From assembly GCA_017437345.1 (NCBI GenBank), contig JAFSBJ010000009.1, positions 1-12,303 of the forward strand: 12,303 nt of DNA, written 5' to 3'. Each line of letters opens with the position of its first letter. Position 1 is the stretch's first letter. The DNA is from Clostridia bacterium (GTDB lineage Bacteria; Bacillota_A; Clostridia; UMGS1810). Under the pieces are notes generated by a model that saw nothing but the letters and a program-made list of their open reading frames with translations, had not been told where the DNA came from and ran no database searches. Below are positions 1 to 6,955 of the stretch, one piece after another. The position numbers and the translations under genes are program-made.

Positions 1-2145
1 AACGCCGTTATAAAAGCTATGAATCATGAGTTTGTCAGCGATTTGAAATTTGCAAACGACATAGCTGAAAAAATTCATAATCTCGACAACGATGTTATAA
101 GCGTTGAAGAAATTCAGAATCTTGTTGAAGTTGAGCTTATGAAATCACAGTATAAAAATGTGGCAAAAGCATACATACTCTATCGCGAAAAGAGAAACAT
201 TGCCAGAGGCAGAAAAACCTACGACACATATATGGGCATAGTAAACACAATCGCCAATGAAATCACCAAAGAAAATGCCAACATGAACACCGACACCCCC
301 GCAGGTATGATGATGAAGTTTGCCAGCGAAACCTCAAAGCCATTCGTTCTGGATATGCTTTTAACCGACACAGCCAAGGACTATGTGAAAAGTAACTACA
401 TCCACATCCACGATGCCGACTACTATCCCACAAAATCCTTAACCTGTTTGCAGCATCCTCTCGACAGAATCTTGAAAGGCGGCTTCCACGCAGGCCACGG
501 TTCATCAAGACCTGCCAAAAGAATTGAAACAGCAGCTATAATTGCCTGCATTTCAATGGAATCTGTTCAGAATGAGATGCACGGTGGTCAGGCAATTCCT
601 GCCTTTGATTTCTATCTTGCACCATATGTGAGAACATCTTTTATTGAAGAGCTTGAAAAAATAGAAACACTTCAGGGTGTTGACCTTTCAAAATATAAAG
701 AGATGCAATTTGCCGATTATGAAATAGTTGACTTAAAAGGTTTAGAGGGTGAAGAAAGATATTTCCGTCACGCAATGAACCAGACAGTAAACAGAGTTCA
801 TCAGGCAATGGAATCCTTTATCCATAATATGAATACAATCCATTCCAGAGGCGGTAACCAGGTTGTTTTCTCATCAATAAACTATGGAACCGACACCTCA
901 GCCGAAGGAAGATGCATCATAAGAGAAATGCTCAATTCCACCCTTCGCGGAGTTGGCAATGGCGAAACACCTATTTTCCCGATTCAGATATGGAAAACCA
1001 AAACAGGTGTTAACTATCTTCCCGAAGATAAAAACTACGATCTCTATAAGCTTGCCTGCAAGGTTACAGCAAAGCGCTTCTTCCCCAACTTTGTAAACCT
1101 TGATGCCAGCTTCAATCAGCACGAAAAATGGAGAGCTGATGATCCTAAAAGATACAGATACGAGGTTGCCACAATGGGTTGCAGAACAAGAGTTTTTGAA
1201 AACCGCCATGGAGAAAAAACCTCTATCGGCAGAGGTAACCTTTCATTTACAACAGTAAACATCGTAAAGCTCGCCCTTGAGTGCATGGGAATAGAAGATT
1301 ATGATGCAAAAATAAAAGAATTCTTCAGAAAGCTCGACAGATGCGTGGATGTTGCCGCAGATCAGCTTTACGACAGATACTCCTTCCAGAGAACTGCTCT
1401 TAAAAAACAGTTCCCCATGCTTATGGACGGAATGTGGGAAGACAGCGAAGAATTAAGATATGACGAACCTGTTAAAAATGTTATAAAAACAGGAACCTTA
1501 GGTATTGGCTTTATCGGTCTTGCAGAAACCCTTATTGCCCTTACAGGCAAGCACCACGGTGAAAGCGAAGAATCCCAGAAGCTCGGTCTTGAAATCATCA
1601 CTCATATGAGAGACAGAATAAATGAAATCGCAGCCGACAGAAACCTTAACTATTCTCTTTTAGCAACTCCTGCAGAGGGCCTTAGCGGAAAATTTACCAA
1701 AAAAGACAGAGAACAGTTTGGTATGATAAAGGATATCACCGATAAAGAATACTATACCAACAGCTCCCATGTTCCCGTGTGGTATAAATGCTCCGTTGAA
1801 CACAAAGCAAGAATCGAAGCTCCCTACCACGACTTAGAGCGCGGCGGTCATATATTCTATGTTGAATTAGACGGTGACGCAACTCACAACCCCGACTGCA
1901 TTATGCAGACTGTGGATTTAATGCATAAATACAACATCGGCTATGGCTCAGTTAACCACACAAGAAACAGATGTCTTGACTGCGGCTTTGAAAATGCCGA
2001 CAAGGATATGGAAACCTGCCCCAAATGCGGCGGCACATCCATCGACACCATCCAGAGAATAACAGGCTATCTTGTTGGTAGCGTTAACAACTGGAACAGT
2101 GCAAAAAAAGCAGAGTTAAAGGACAGGGTGACACATGAGGTCTGA
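1..2145 (+). CDS. nrdD: Anaerobic ribonucleoside-triphosphate reductase, large subunit (5' end cut by window)
   Basis: This glycyl-radical enzyme reduces ribonucleoside triphosphates to dNTPs without oxygen, in the cytoplasm, after activation by NrdG. The frame is open from base 1, and the six codons before the first ATG (position 19) read NAVIKA, which continues the end of an ATP-cone domain. There is also no ribosome binding site before that ATG. The true start is therefore outside the window, probably about 20 residues upstream. Numbering from codon 1: ATP-cone remainder about 1-75, then the ten-stranded barrel. Candidate active-site cysteines are Cys149 (in SLTCLQHP) and Cys394 (in ATMGCRTR). 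A zinc site is formed by Cys658/661 and Cys673/676. The radical glycine is Gly689 in RITGYLVG, 25 residues from the end, as expected for the family. The gene overlaps nrdG by 11 nt. Confidence 0.96.
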   Translation, partial: NAVIKAMNHEFVSDLKFANDIAEKIHNLDNDVISVEEIQNLVEVELMKSQYKNVAKAYILYREKRNIARGRKTYDTYMGIVNTIANEITKENANMNTDTPAGMMMKFASETSKPFVLDMLLTDTAKDYVKSNYIHIHDADYYPTKSLTCLQHPLDRILKGGFHAGHGSSRPAKRIETAAIIACISMESVQNEMHGGQAIPAFDFYLAPYVRTSFIEELEKIETLQGVDLSKYKEMQFADYEIVDLKGLEGEERYFRHAMNQTVNRVHQAMESFIHNMNTIHSRGGNQVVFSSINYGTDTSAEGRCIIREMLNSTLRGVGNGETPIFPIQIWKTKTGVNYLPEDKNYDLYKLACKVTAKRFFPNFVNLDASFNQHEKWRADDPKRYRYEVATMGCRTRVFENRHGEKTSIGRGNLSFTTVNIVKLALECMGIEDYDAKIKEFFRKLDRCVDVAADQLYDRYSFQRTALKKQFPMLMDGMWEDSEELRYDEPVKNVIKTGTLGIGFIGLAETLIALTGKHHGESEESQKLGLEIITHMRDRINEIAADRNLNYSLLATPAEGLSGKFTKKDREQFGMIKDITDKEYYTNSSHVPVWYKCSVEHKARIEAPYHDLERGGHIFYVELDGDATHNPDCIMQTVDLMHKYNIGYGSVNHTRNRCLDCGFENADKDMETCPKCGGTSIDTIQRITGYLVGSVNNWNSAKKAELKDRVTHEV

Positions 2146-2653
2146 TTGGAGAGAAATCGAGATACAGATGATGAACATTTTAAATTCTTCATCTGTTGAC
2201 GGAACAGGATTTCGCGATGTGCTTTTTGTAAGCGGATGCCCTCATCATTGTGATGGGTGCCACAATATGCAAACCTGGGATTACCACGCAGGCGTGAGAG
2301 TATCTCTGGGGGAAGTGTATGACAAGCTCACAGAAAGCTCCATAACAAATATAACAATATCCGGCGGAGAACCATTTGAGCAGGTTGAGCCGCTTTATGA
2401 ACTGGTTTGTGCAATAAAGGAAAACACAAATAAAACCATCTGGATTTATTCCGGCTATACCTATGAAAACATTCTCTACGATAAAAATAAGCTTCGTCTT
2501 TTGGAATTATGCGATGTTCTTGTTGACGGAAGATTTGAAAAGGACAATACCGAACTGAACCTAAGGTTTAAAGGCTCTCTTAATCAGAGAATTATAGACA
2601 TAAAAAAATCCCTCAGCGAGGGCGAAGTTGTTCTTGCCGATCTTAGTATGTAA
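2135..2653 (+). CDS. nrdG: Anaerobic ribonucleotide reductase activating protein (radical SAM)
   Basis: This small radical-SAM enzyme uses a [4Fe-4S] cluster and S-adenosylmethionine to place the glycyl radical on NrdD. The 172-residue length is normal for NrdG. The cluster motif CX3CX2C is at Cys35, Cys39 and Cys42 (GCPHHCDGC). SISGGEP-type SAM contacts appear as ISGGEPF at 75-81. The N-terminal VDGTGFR and the C-terminal DGRFEKDNTELNLRFKGSLNQR are also typical. The ATG at 2135 lies inside the nrdD end, with AAAGGAC about ten bases upstream, so the two genes are translationally coupled. A start at the double Met (residues 12-13) is possible but has no better ribosome binding site. No terminator follows; the ribU promoter begins four bases after the stop. 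Confidence 0.95.
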   Translation: MRSDWREIEIQMMNILNSSSVDGTGFRDVLFVSGCPHHCDGCHNMQTWDYHAGVRVSLGEVYDKLTESSITNITISGGEPFEQVEPLYELVCAIKENTNKTIWIYSGYTYENILYDKNKLRLLELCDVLVDGRFEKDNTELNLRFKGSLNQRIIDIKKSLSEGEVVLADLSM

Positions 2654-2656
2654 CAC

Positions 2657-2685
2657 TTTACAAATTTAAAAATATAATATATAAT
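2657..2685 (+). promoter_or_regulatory. Sigma-A-type promoter of the riboswitch-ribU unit
   Basis: TTTACA (2657-2662) and a perfect TATAAT (2680-2685) are separated by 17 bases. This places transcription initiation at about 2691-2693, exactly at the first base of riboswitch stem P1. That agreement supports the assignment. Confidence 0.75.
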
Positions 2686-2690
2686 AAAAC

Positions 2691-2799
2691 TATCTTCGGG
2701 GCGAGGTGCAATTCCTCACCGGCGGTAAAGCCCGCGAGTCGAAAAGACTGATCCGGTTAAATTCCGGAGCCGACGGTATAGTCCGGATGAAAGAAGATA
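2691..2799 (+). promoter_or_regulatory. FMN riboswitch aptamer (RFN element)
   Basis: The six-stem FMN aptamer is recognisable from its conserved blocks: AGGTGCAATTCCTCACC near 2704, GGCGGTAAAGCCCGCGAG after it, and GACGGTATAGTCCGGATG near 2772-2789. P1 is closed by TATCTTC (2691-2697) with GAAGATA (2793-2799). FMN binding in this class favours formation of the downstream terminator, lowering expression of riboflavin synthesis or uptake genes. Here the controlled gene is ribU. Confidence 0.96.
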
Positions 2800-2815
2800 A
2801 AATGTTTGTTTTTTG

Positions 2816-2847
2816 CCCCGCAGTTTTTCTGCGGGGTTTTCTTTTTT
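2816..2847 (+). terminator. Riboswitch-controlled intrinsic terminator
   Basis: CCCCGCAG (2816-2823) pairs with CTGCGGGG (2829-2836) across a TTTTT loop and is followed by TTTTCTTTTTT. It sits 17 nt after the aptamer and 27 nt before the ribU start, so it is the expression platform for transcription attenuation by FMN. Confidence 0.93.
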
Positions 2848-2873
2848 GCAAAAATAATATAGGAGCTGATTTT

Positions 2874-3527
2874 ATGAAAACCAACACAAGAAACATAGCC
2901 CTCTCAGGCATCCTTTGCGCCCTTGCCTACATCGTGATGCTCATATCAAAAATAATTCCGGAGGTATCGGGCTTTTTGCAGCTTGATTTAAAGGATGTAA
3001 TAATTGTATCAGGCGGATTTATAATGGGACCATGGCATGCTTTTATAATTTCTGCAGTTGTGTCTTTTATTGAGTTTTTAACAGTCAGTAGCACAGGCAT
3101 TATCGGAATGATAATGAATATAGTCTCCACAGCTGCCTTTTGCTGTGTGGCAGCAGGAATATATAAAGCTAATCGCAGCTTTAAGGGTGCAATCTGCGGT
3201 CTTGGTTTGGCAGTTATATCTCTCACCATAATTATGCTTTTGTGGAATTATTATATAACCCCACTCTATATGAAGGTTCCAAGAGAAGCCATAAAGGCGA
3301 TGCTTCTTCCTGTGTTTCTGCCATTTAATGCTGTAAAAGGTCTTATAAATTCATCTCTTACCCTTATTTTATATCGCCCCCTGACAGATGCTCTTTCCAA
3401 AACCGGATTTATTAAAAGAAATGATGGAGAAGGCAAAAAAAGACTTATGGCACTCCCCCTTATAACAGGGCTAATCGTGCTTGCCTGCTGTATTCCATAC
3501 TTTCTCCACCTTCTGGGCATACTCTGA
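2874..3527 (+). CDS. ribU: Riboflavin ECF transporter S-component
   Basis: This is a membrane substrate-capture subunit for riboflavin uptake. It would work with a shared ECF T-component and two ATPases, which are not in this window. The start is the ATG at 2874, preceded by AGGAG at 2861-2865 and lying after the riboswitch terminator; upstream in-frame codons belong to the riboswitch. The product has 217 residues and about six hydrophobic segments (near 8-28, 42-62, 65-97, 106-130, 143-166 and 191-215). Its LQLDLKD (36-41 region) resembles the conserved N-terminal aspartate motif of RibU. The FMN riboswitch directly upstream is the strongest functional evidence. The charged stretch RNDGEGKKR near 183-190 is an internal cytoplasmic loop. 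No terminator separates it from the next promoter. Confidence 0.92.
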   Translation: MKTNTRNIALSGILCALAYIVMLISKIIPEVSGFLQLDLKDVIIVSGGFIMGPWHAFIISAVVSFIEFLTVSSTGIIGMIMNIVSTAAFCCVAAGIYKANRSFKGAICGLGLAVISLTIIMLLWNYYITPLYMKVPREAIKAMLLPVFLPFNAVKGLINSSLTLILYRPLTDALSKTGFIKRNDGEGKKRLMALPLITGLIVLACCIPYFLHLLGIL

Positions 3528-3533
3528 AAAATA

Positions 3534-3562
3534 TTGATTTCTTCGACAGATTATGGTAAAAT
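3534..3562 (+). promoter_or_regulatory. Promoter of the DMT-family transporter gene
   Basis: TTGATT (3534-3539), a 17-base spacer and TAAAAT (3557-3562) form the promoter. TG at 3554-3555 gives an extended -10. It starts six bases after the ribU stop and leaves a short leader of about 37 nt with AAAGGAGGA just before the ATG. Confidence 0.6.
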
Positions 3563-3606
3563 ATGAAAGGTTTTTTAAATTTAAAATATAAAAGGAGGAA
3601 AACAAA

Positions 3607-4560
3607 ATGTGGATTATCGCGATAATAGCAATGCTCTGCTGGAGCGGATCTGATATTTTCAGTAAAATCGGATCAAAACAGGAAGATAAGTTAAGTCACT
3701 ATAAGGTCGGCATTGCAGTAGGTCTCATAATGGGCATACATGCAATATATGAAGTAGCTATAGGCGGAGTTCCCTTGTCTTTCTCCGATATTATAGCATA
3801 TCTGCCTGCTTCAGCCTTCTACATCATCTCAATGGTTGTTGGCTATGTGGGCTTAAGATACATAGAGCTTTCCATTTCATCCCCCATCTGCAATGGTTCA
3901 GGTGCTGTAACAGCAATAATGTGTATGCTTGTTTTCGGTGTTACCTTTAATCCCGATTATGACGGTAATGCAGTATTTTTAAATGGTCCCATCATTGCAG
4001 GTATTGCCTTTATAGTTATAGGAATAATAGCCCTTGGCTTTATCGACAATATGGAAAATGACGATTTAAGAAGGGAAAGACAGTTAAAGGCATCGAGAAA
4101 ATACACCAAAAGCTTCTGGGCAATTTTTCTCCCTGTTCTTTATTGTATCCTTGATTCCTGCGGAACCTTTGTTGACACTCTCATTGCCGATAGCTATGTT
4201 GAAAAATTGGGCGATGAGCTTTTAGCAGGAGATATATTAAACACAGCCTATGAATTTACATGGCTTCTTATAGCTATTGTCTTTGCAATCTATGTTTATA
4301 TTATTAAAAAAGACAAAGTGGATAAAAAATATGATGGCACAAAGCTTCTTGGCGGTATCTGCGAAACAGTTGGCCAGGTATTTTATATGATGGTTATAGT
4401 TGCAGGCTATGTGCCGGGCTATGTAATCATTTCGGCTTATTGCGCAGTTTCCATGGTATGGGGCAGAATTTTCCTCAAAGAAAAGCTCTCTGCCAAGCAC
4501 TATGCGGCTCTTGCCCTTGCTTTTGCCGGAATTATAATTCTTGGAATTTATGATGTGTAA
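3607..4560 (+). CDS. DMT superfamily (EamA-like) membrane transporter, substrate unknown
   Basis: This is a predicted ten-helix inner-membrane transporter of 317 residues with two EamA-type halves, about 2-147 and 169-315. A charged cytoplasmic loop separates them (NDDLRRERQLKASRKYTK, 151-168). The second half ends in the signature WGRIFLKEKLSAKHYAALAL followed by a final glycine-rich helix, as in drug/metabolite exporters. Both halves open with similar Ser/Asp-bearing helices (CWSGSDIFSK at 11-20 and ILDSCGTFVD at 181-190). This fits the inverted-repeat ancestry of the fold. The ATG is well supported by AAAGGAGGA at 3591-3599. It has its own promoter and a strong terminator, so it is monocistronic. 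Nothing in the sequence fixes the substrate. Confidence 0.85.
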   Translation: MWIIAIIAMLCWSGSDIFSKIGSKQEDKLSHYKVGIAVGLIMGIHAIYEVAIGGVPLSFSDIIAYLPASAFYIISMVVGYVGLRYIELSISSPICNGSGAVTAIMCMLVFGVTFNPDYDGNAVFLNGPIIAGIAFIVIGIIALGFIDNMENDDLRRERQLKASRKYTKSFWAIFLPVLYCILDSCGTFVDTLIADSYVEKLGDELLAGDILNTAYEFTWLLIAIVFAIYVYIIKKDKVDKKYDGTKLLGGICETVGQVFYMMVIVAGYVPGYVIISAYCAVSMVWGRIFLKEKLSAKHYAALALAFAGIIILGIYDV

Positions 4561-4611
4561 TAGAATATAAATCAATAAAAATATCGCAAAATCTGATTTA
4601 AAAAACCACAT

Positions 4612-4648
4612 TCCTCTGCTTATTTTGATAGGCAGAGGATTATTTTTT
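4612..4648 (+). terminator. Intrinsic terminator of the DMT transporter gene
   Basis: A 12-bp stem (4612-4623 with 4628-4639, one G-U pair) carries a TTTG loop and is followed by TATTTTTT. It also shows that the in-frame codons upstream of the noc start are not coding, since they run through this hairpin. Confidence 0.9.
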
Positions 4649-4771
4649 GTAAATTTAAAGATTTATGTCTTTTTTAAACGATGGAAAATGTTTCCTATTT
4701 TGGTTTTTTGGTGGTATTCTTTAATCACAGGAATATTAATCCAAATACTACCGCAAAAGAGGAGGCATAAT

Positions 4772-5668
4772 ATGCAACTTATAAAAAAACAAAACATAGC
4801 ATCCTGGTTTATCAGCGAAATCGAAGAAAGAAAAGAAGAGAAGCTGAAAAAAGAACAGCAAAAAAACATATGCTATATCCCCGTTCACGCCATTTCTCCA
4901 AATCCTTATCAGCCCAGACGGACCTACAATGAAGAAAGCCTTCTGGAGCTAGCTGCTTCAATAAAGCAATATGGGGTTTTGCAGCCTATAAGCGTCAGAA
5001 GGATTTTTACGGGTGACTATGAGCTTATTGCAGGAGAGCGAAGACTCAGAGCCTGCAAAATGGCAGGAATACTCAAAATTCCTGCAATAATATGCAATTT
5101 GAATGACAACGAAAGCGCTGTAGTTTCTTTGGTGGAAAACATTCAAAGGGAAAACCTTAGCTTTATGGAAGAAGCTGAAAGCTACAGAAATCTTTTGTAT
5201 AACCACGGTCTCACCCAGGAGGAGCTGGCTCTTTACCTTGGAAAAACTCAATCCTGCATAGCAAATAAGGTAAGGCTTTTAAAGCTTTCAAAGCTTGTGA
5301 GAGAAATTATAGCCGACCACAAGCTCACCGAGCGCCACGCAAGAGCTCTTATCCGTCTTGAAACAGAAGAAGAACAGCTTTCTGCTCTTGAAAAAATAAC
5401 CAAAAGGGCATTAAATGTTCAGCAGACAGACGAGCTTATAGACTCCATTATAGAAGAAAAAAACAGAGGCGAAAAAATCCCCGAAACCATAATAAAAACA
5501 ACAAGCTCAAACACAGTCCGCCTTTTTTCAAATACTCTGCGCCACGCAATAGATTTAATGCATCGCCACGGCATAAATGCAAAATCACAAAAAAATGAAT
5601 ATGCCGACAGGATAGAGTATGTTATAAGCATTGAAAAGGAGAGTGCGCCATATAGCTTTGATGCATAA
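4772..5668 (+). CDS. noc: Nucleoid occlusion protein (ParB/Noc family)
   Basis: This is a DNA-binding CTPase-fold protein that keeps the division septum away from the nucleoid. The start is the ATG at 4772 with AAGAGGAGG at 4757-4764, giving 298 residues. Domains: a short N-terminal segment with possible amphipathic character (LIKKQNIASWFISEIEE, 3-19) and a charged linker to about 33. Next is the ParB N-domain with SPNPYQPR (42-49), GERRLRA (88-94) and ENIQREN (122-128). A helix-turn-helix spans about 148-172, and a C-terminal dimerisation region with LFSNTLRHAIDLM (251-263) follows. Noc is preferred over ParB because TERHARALI (186-194) and ALNVQQTDELI (213-223) match Noc. The positions that separate the two DNA specificities are also Noc-like: Gln160, Lys166 and Arg188, where ParB usually has Arg, Thr and Gly. 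Unusually for the family, no rsmG or parAB lies next to it. Confidence 0.87.
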   Translation: MQLIKKQNIASWFISEIEERKEEKLKKEQQKNICYIPVHAISPNPYQPRRTYNEESLLELAASIKQYGVLQPISVRRIFTGDYELIAGERRLRACKMAGILKIPAIICNLNDNESAVVSLVENIQRENLSFMEEAESYRNLLYNHGLTQEELALYLGKTQSCIANKVRLLKLSKLVREIIADHKLTERHARALIRLETEEEQLSALEKITKRALNVQQTDELIDSIIEEKNRGEKIPETIIKTTSSNTVRLFSNTLRHAIDLMHRHGINAKSQKNEYADRIEYVISIEKESAPYSFDA

Positions 5669-5672
5669 TTTA

Positions 5673-5706
5673 TGAATATTATACATAATGTCCGTATATT
5701 TATTCA
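5673..5706 (+). promoter_or_regulatory. Possible tandem ARG-box-like sites upstream of the ABC operon
   Basis: TGAATATTATACA (5673-5685) and CGTATATTTATTCA (5693-5706) resemble the ArgR consensus TGNATWWWWATNCA. The second matches 13 of 14 positions; the first is one base short in the centre. Their centres are about 20-21 bp apart, the usual spacing of paired ARG boxes. They lie about 40-75 bp upstream of the -35 box. The region is AT-rich, so chance similarity is a real alternative. Confidence 0.22.
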
Positions 5707-5746
5707 TTAATCTTACTGAAAAACACATACAAAGAGCATATTCGTA

Positions 5747-5775
5747 TTGACAGTATTTGTTTTGTGTGGTAAACT
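5747..5775 (+). promoter_or_regulatory. Promoter of the amino-acid ABC transporter operon
   Basis: A perfect TTGACA (5747-5752), a 17-base spacer and TAAACT (5770-5775) form the promoter. The leader of about 50 nt contains a small hairpin, AAGATCG (5789-5795) with CGGTCTT (5800-5806) and a CTTG loop, just before the ribosome binding site. The hairpin has no T-run, so it is not a terminator. Confidence 0.75.
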
Positions 5776-5828
5776 TTATCTACAATTTAAGATCGCTTGC
5801 GGTCTTTCAAAAATCGGAGGAGATTAAA

Positions 5829-6587
5829 ATGAAAAAGTTTTTTAAATTGGCAGCACTCTTAATGGCAGTGCTCATGGTTGTTCTTTCATTTGCAGCTTGC
5901 ACAAGCGAAGAAGCAGATGTAGAAGGCAAAAAGGTTCTCAAAATGGGAACAAACGCAGCTTTCCCGCCCTATGAATTCAAAGAAGGCGAAAAATTTGTTG
6001 GTATTGATGTTGAAATTGCTCAGGCAATTGCAGCAGAGCTTGGCTGTGAACTTGAAATAGTTGATATGGAATTTGATTCTATCATCACAGCAGTTAACCA
6101 GGGCGAAGTTGATTTCGGTATGGCTGGTATGACAGTTACCGAAGAAAGATTAAAAGAAGTTGACTTTACATCAAGCTATGCAACAGGCGTTCAGTCTGTT
6201 ATCGTTGCCCAGGGTTCCGAAATCAAATCTATTGATGACCTTACCGGCAAAAAGATTGGTGTTCAGCTTGGAACAACAGGTGACATCTATGCTTCAGACG
6301 ACTATGGCGCAGAAAATGTTATCAAATATGGTAAAGGCGCAGATGCAGTTATCGCTCTTAAAGGCGGAGATGTAGATGCAGTTATCATTGATAACGAACC
6401 TGCAAAAGCATTTGTTGCTGAAAATGAAGGTCTTGAAATCCTCGGCACAGAATATGCTGTTGAAGACTATGCTATCGCAATCAAAAAAGGAAATGCCCTT
6501 CTTGATGAAATCAATGCAGCTCTTGAAAAACTCACAGGCGAAGGCAAGATTGACGAAATTATTTCTAAATATATTAAAGCAGAATAA
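5829..6587 (+). CDS. Polar amino-acid ABC transporter, substrate-binding lipoprotein
   Basis: This is an extracytoplasmic receptor of the SBP_bac_3 (type 2 periplasmic-binding) family that captures an amino acid and delivers it to the permease encoded downstream. The start at 5829 follows CGGAGGAG (5815-5822). The signal peptide MKKFFKLAALLMAVLMVVLS ends in the lipobox SFAAC, with the lipidated cysteine at residue 24. The mature body begins VLKMGTNAAFPPYEF (36-50). The conserved ligand contacts are GMTVTEER with Arg107, which binds the alpha-carboxylate in the family, LGTTGD (148-152), and Asp188 in IIDNEPA, which binds the alpha-amino group. The 252-residue length is normal. The exact amino acid cannot be fixed from sequence; arginine, cystine and glutamine binders are the closest types. 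A structured repeat follows immediately and separates it from the permease. Confidence 0.93.
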   Translation: MKKFFKLAALLMAVLMVVLSFAACTSEEADVEGKKVLKMGTNAAFPPYEFKEGEKFVGIDVEIAQAIAAELGCELEIVDMEFDSIITAVNQGEVDFGMAGMTVTEERLKEVDFTSSYATGVQSVIVAQGSEIKSIDDLTGKKIGVQLGTTGDIYASDDYGAENVIKYGKGADAVIALKGGDVDAVIIDNEPAKAFVAENEGLEILGTEYAVEDYAIAIKKGNALLDEINAALEKLTGEGKIDEIISKYIKAE

Positions 6588-6600
6588 TTTATTTTCGGTG

Positions 6601-6871
6601 ATGTAAAAATAGTCCGGAATGCAAAAGGCAATAATCAAGTCATATAAAAAGTAAGAATGTGCTTTGGTTTAATAAATGTTAATATATGTTGAAAAATATC
6701 ATTTAAGATATTTTTCTTCGATATTATGCCTTTTGCTTTTGGCAAACTTCACCGCTCGCAGTACTTTAGTACAGCTTCGGGCTACCGTGCCGAGCGTGGA
6801 AAACTCACGCTCGGCATTCAGTTTCCCAAATCCAAACAATTTTTCCCATCACCATGGGAGCTTCATTGTTT
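6601..6871 (+). repeat. Structured dispersed element, copy 1 (between binding-protein and permease genes)
   Basis: This 368-nt gap contains no convincing gene but holds the first of three related elements, starting about 13 nt after the stop codon. The outer stem is GCAAAAGGCA (6621-6630) with TGCCTTTTGC (6727-6736). The inner hairpin is GAAAAATATC (6691-6700) with GATATTTTTC (6707-6716). The conserved core hairpin GCAGTACTTTAGTACAGC spans 6758-6775. The variable hairpin TGCCGAGCGTG (6788-6798) pairs with CACGCTCGGCA (6806-6816). A last stem, AAACAAT (6834-6840) with ATTGTTT (6865-6871), encloses TCCCAT/ATGGGA. Its place inside an operon suggests a role in mRNA stability or relative expression, which is inference. 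Confidence 0.85.
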
Positions 6872-6922
6872 TAAACCGCTATTTAAAAGGCAGAAAAATC
6901 TGCTTTTTAAATAGCGGCTTAA
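6871..6922 (+). other. Long hairpin just upstream of the permease ribosome binding site
   Basis: A 24-position stem (6871-6894 with 6899-6922, one A-C mismatch, one G-U pair) has an AAAA loop. No T-run follows, so it is not a canonical terminator. It ends 18 nt before the AAAGGCGG ribosome binding site (6941-6948) and shares its first base with the last stem of the repeat copy. It could act as an mRNA stability or processing barrier. Confidence 0.8.
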
Positions 6923-6955
6923 TGTGTTTATAAACAAAAGAAAGGCGGATACATA

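Noticed and set aside
2706..2873. Upstream extension of the ribU frame by 56 codons
   Set aside because: This stretch is the FMN riboswitch and its terminator; the ATG at 2874 has AGGAG and starts a normal S-component.
4625..4771. Upstream extension of the Noc reading frame by 49 codons
   Set aside because: It begins inside the transporter terminator hairpin and has no ribosome binding site; the ATG at 4772 has a strong AGGAGG and gives a Noc-like N-terminus.
6871..6922. Hairpin before the permease as an intrinsic terminator
   Set aside because: It is strong but has no T-run after the 3' arm, and the downstream genes belong to the same transporter and have no clear promoter of their own.
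6676..6933. Open frames of 62-85 codons inside the gap between the binding-protein and permease genes
   Set aside because: They run through the hairpins of the repeat element, lack ribosome binding sites, and their codons follow the repeat structure and not protein-like use.
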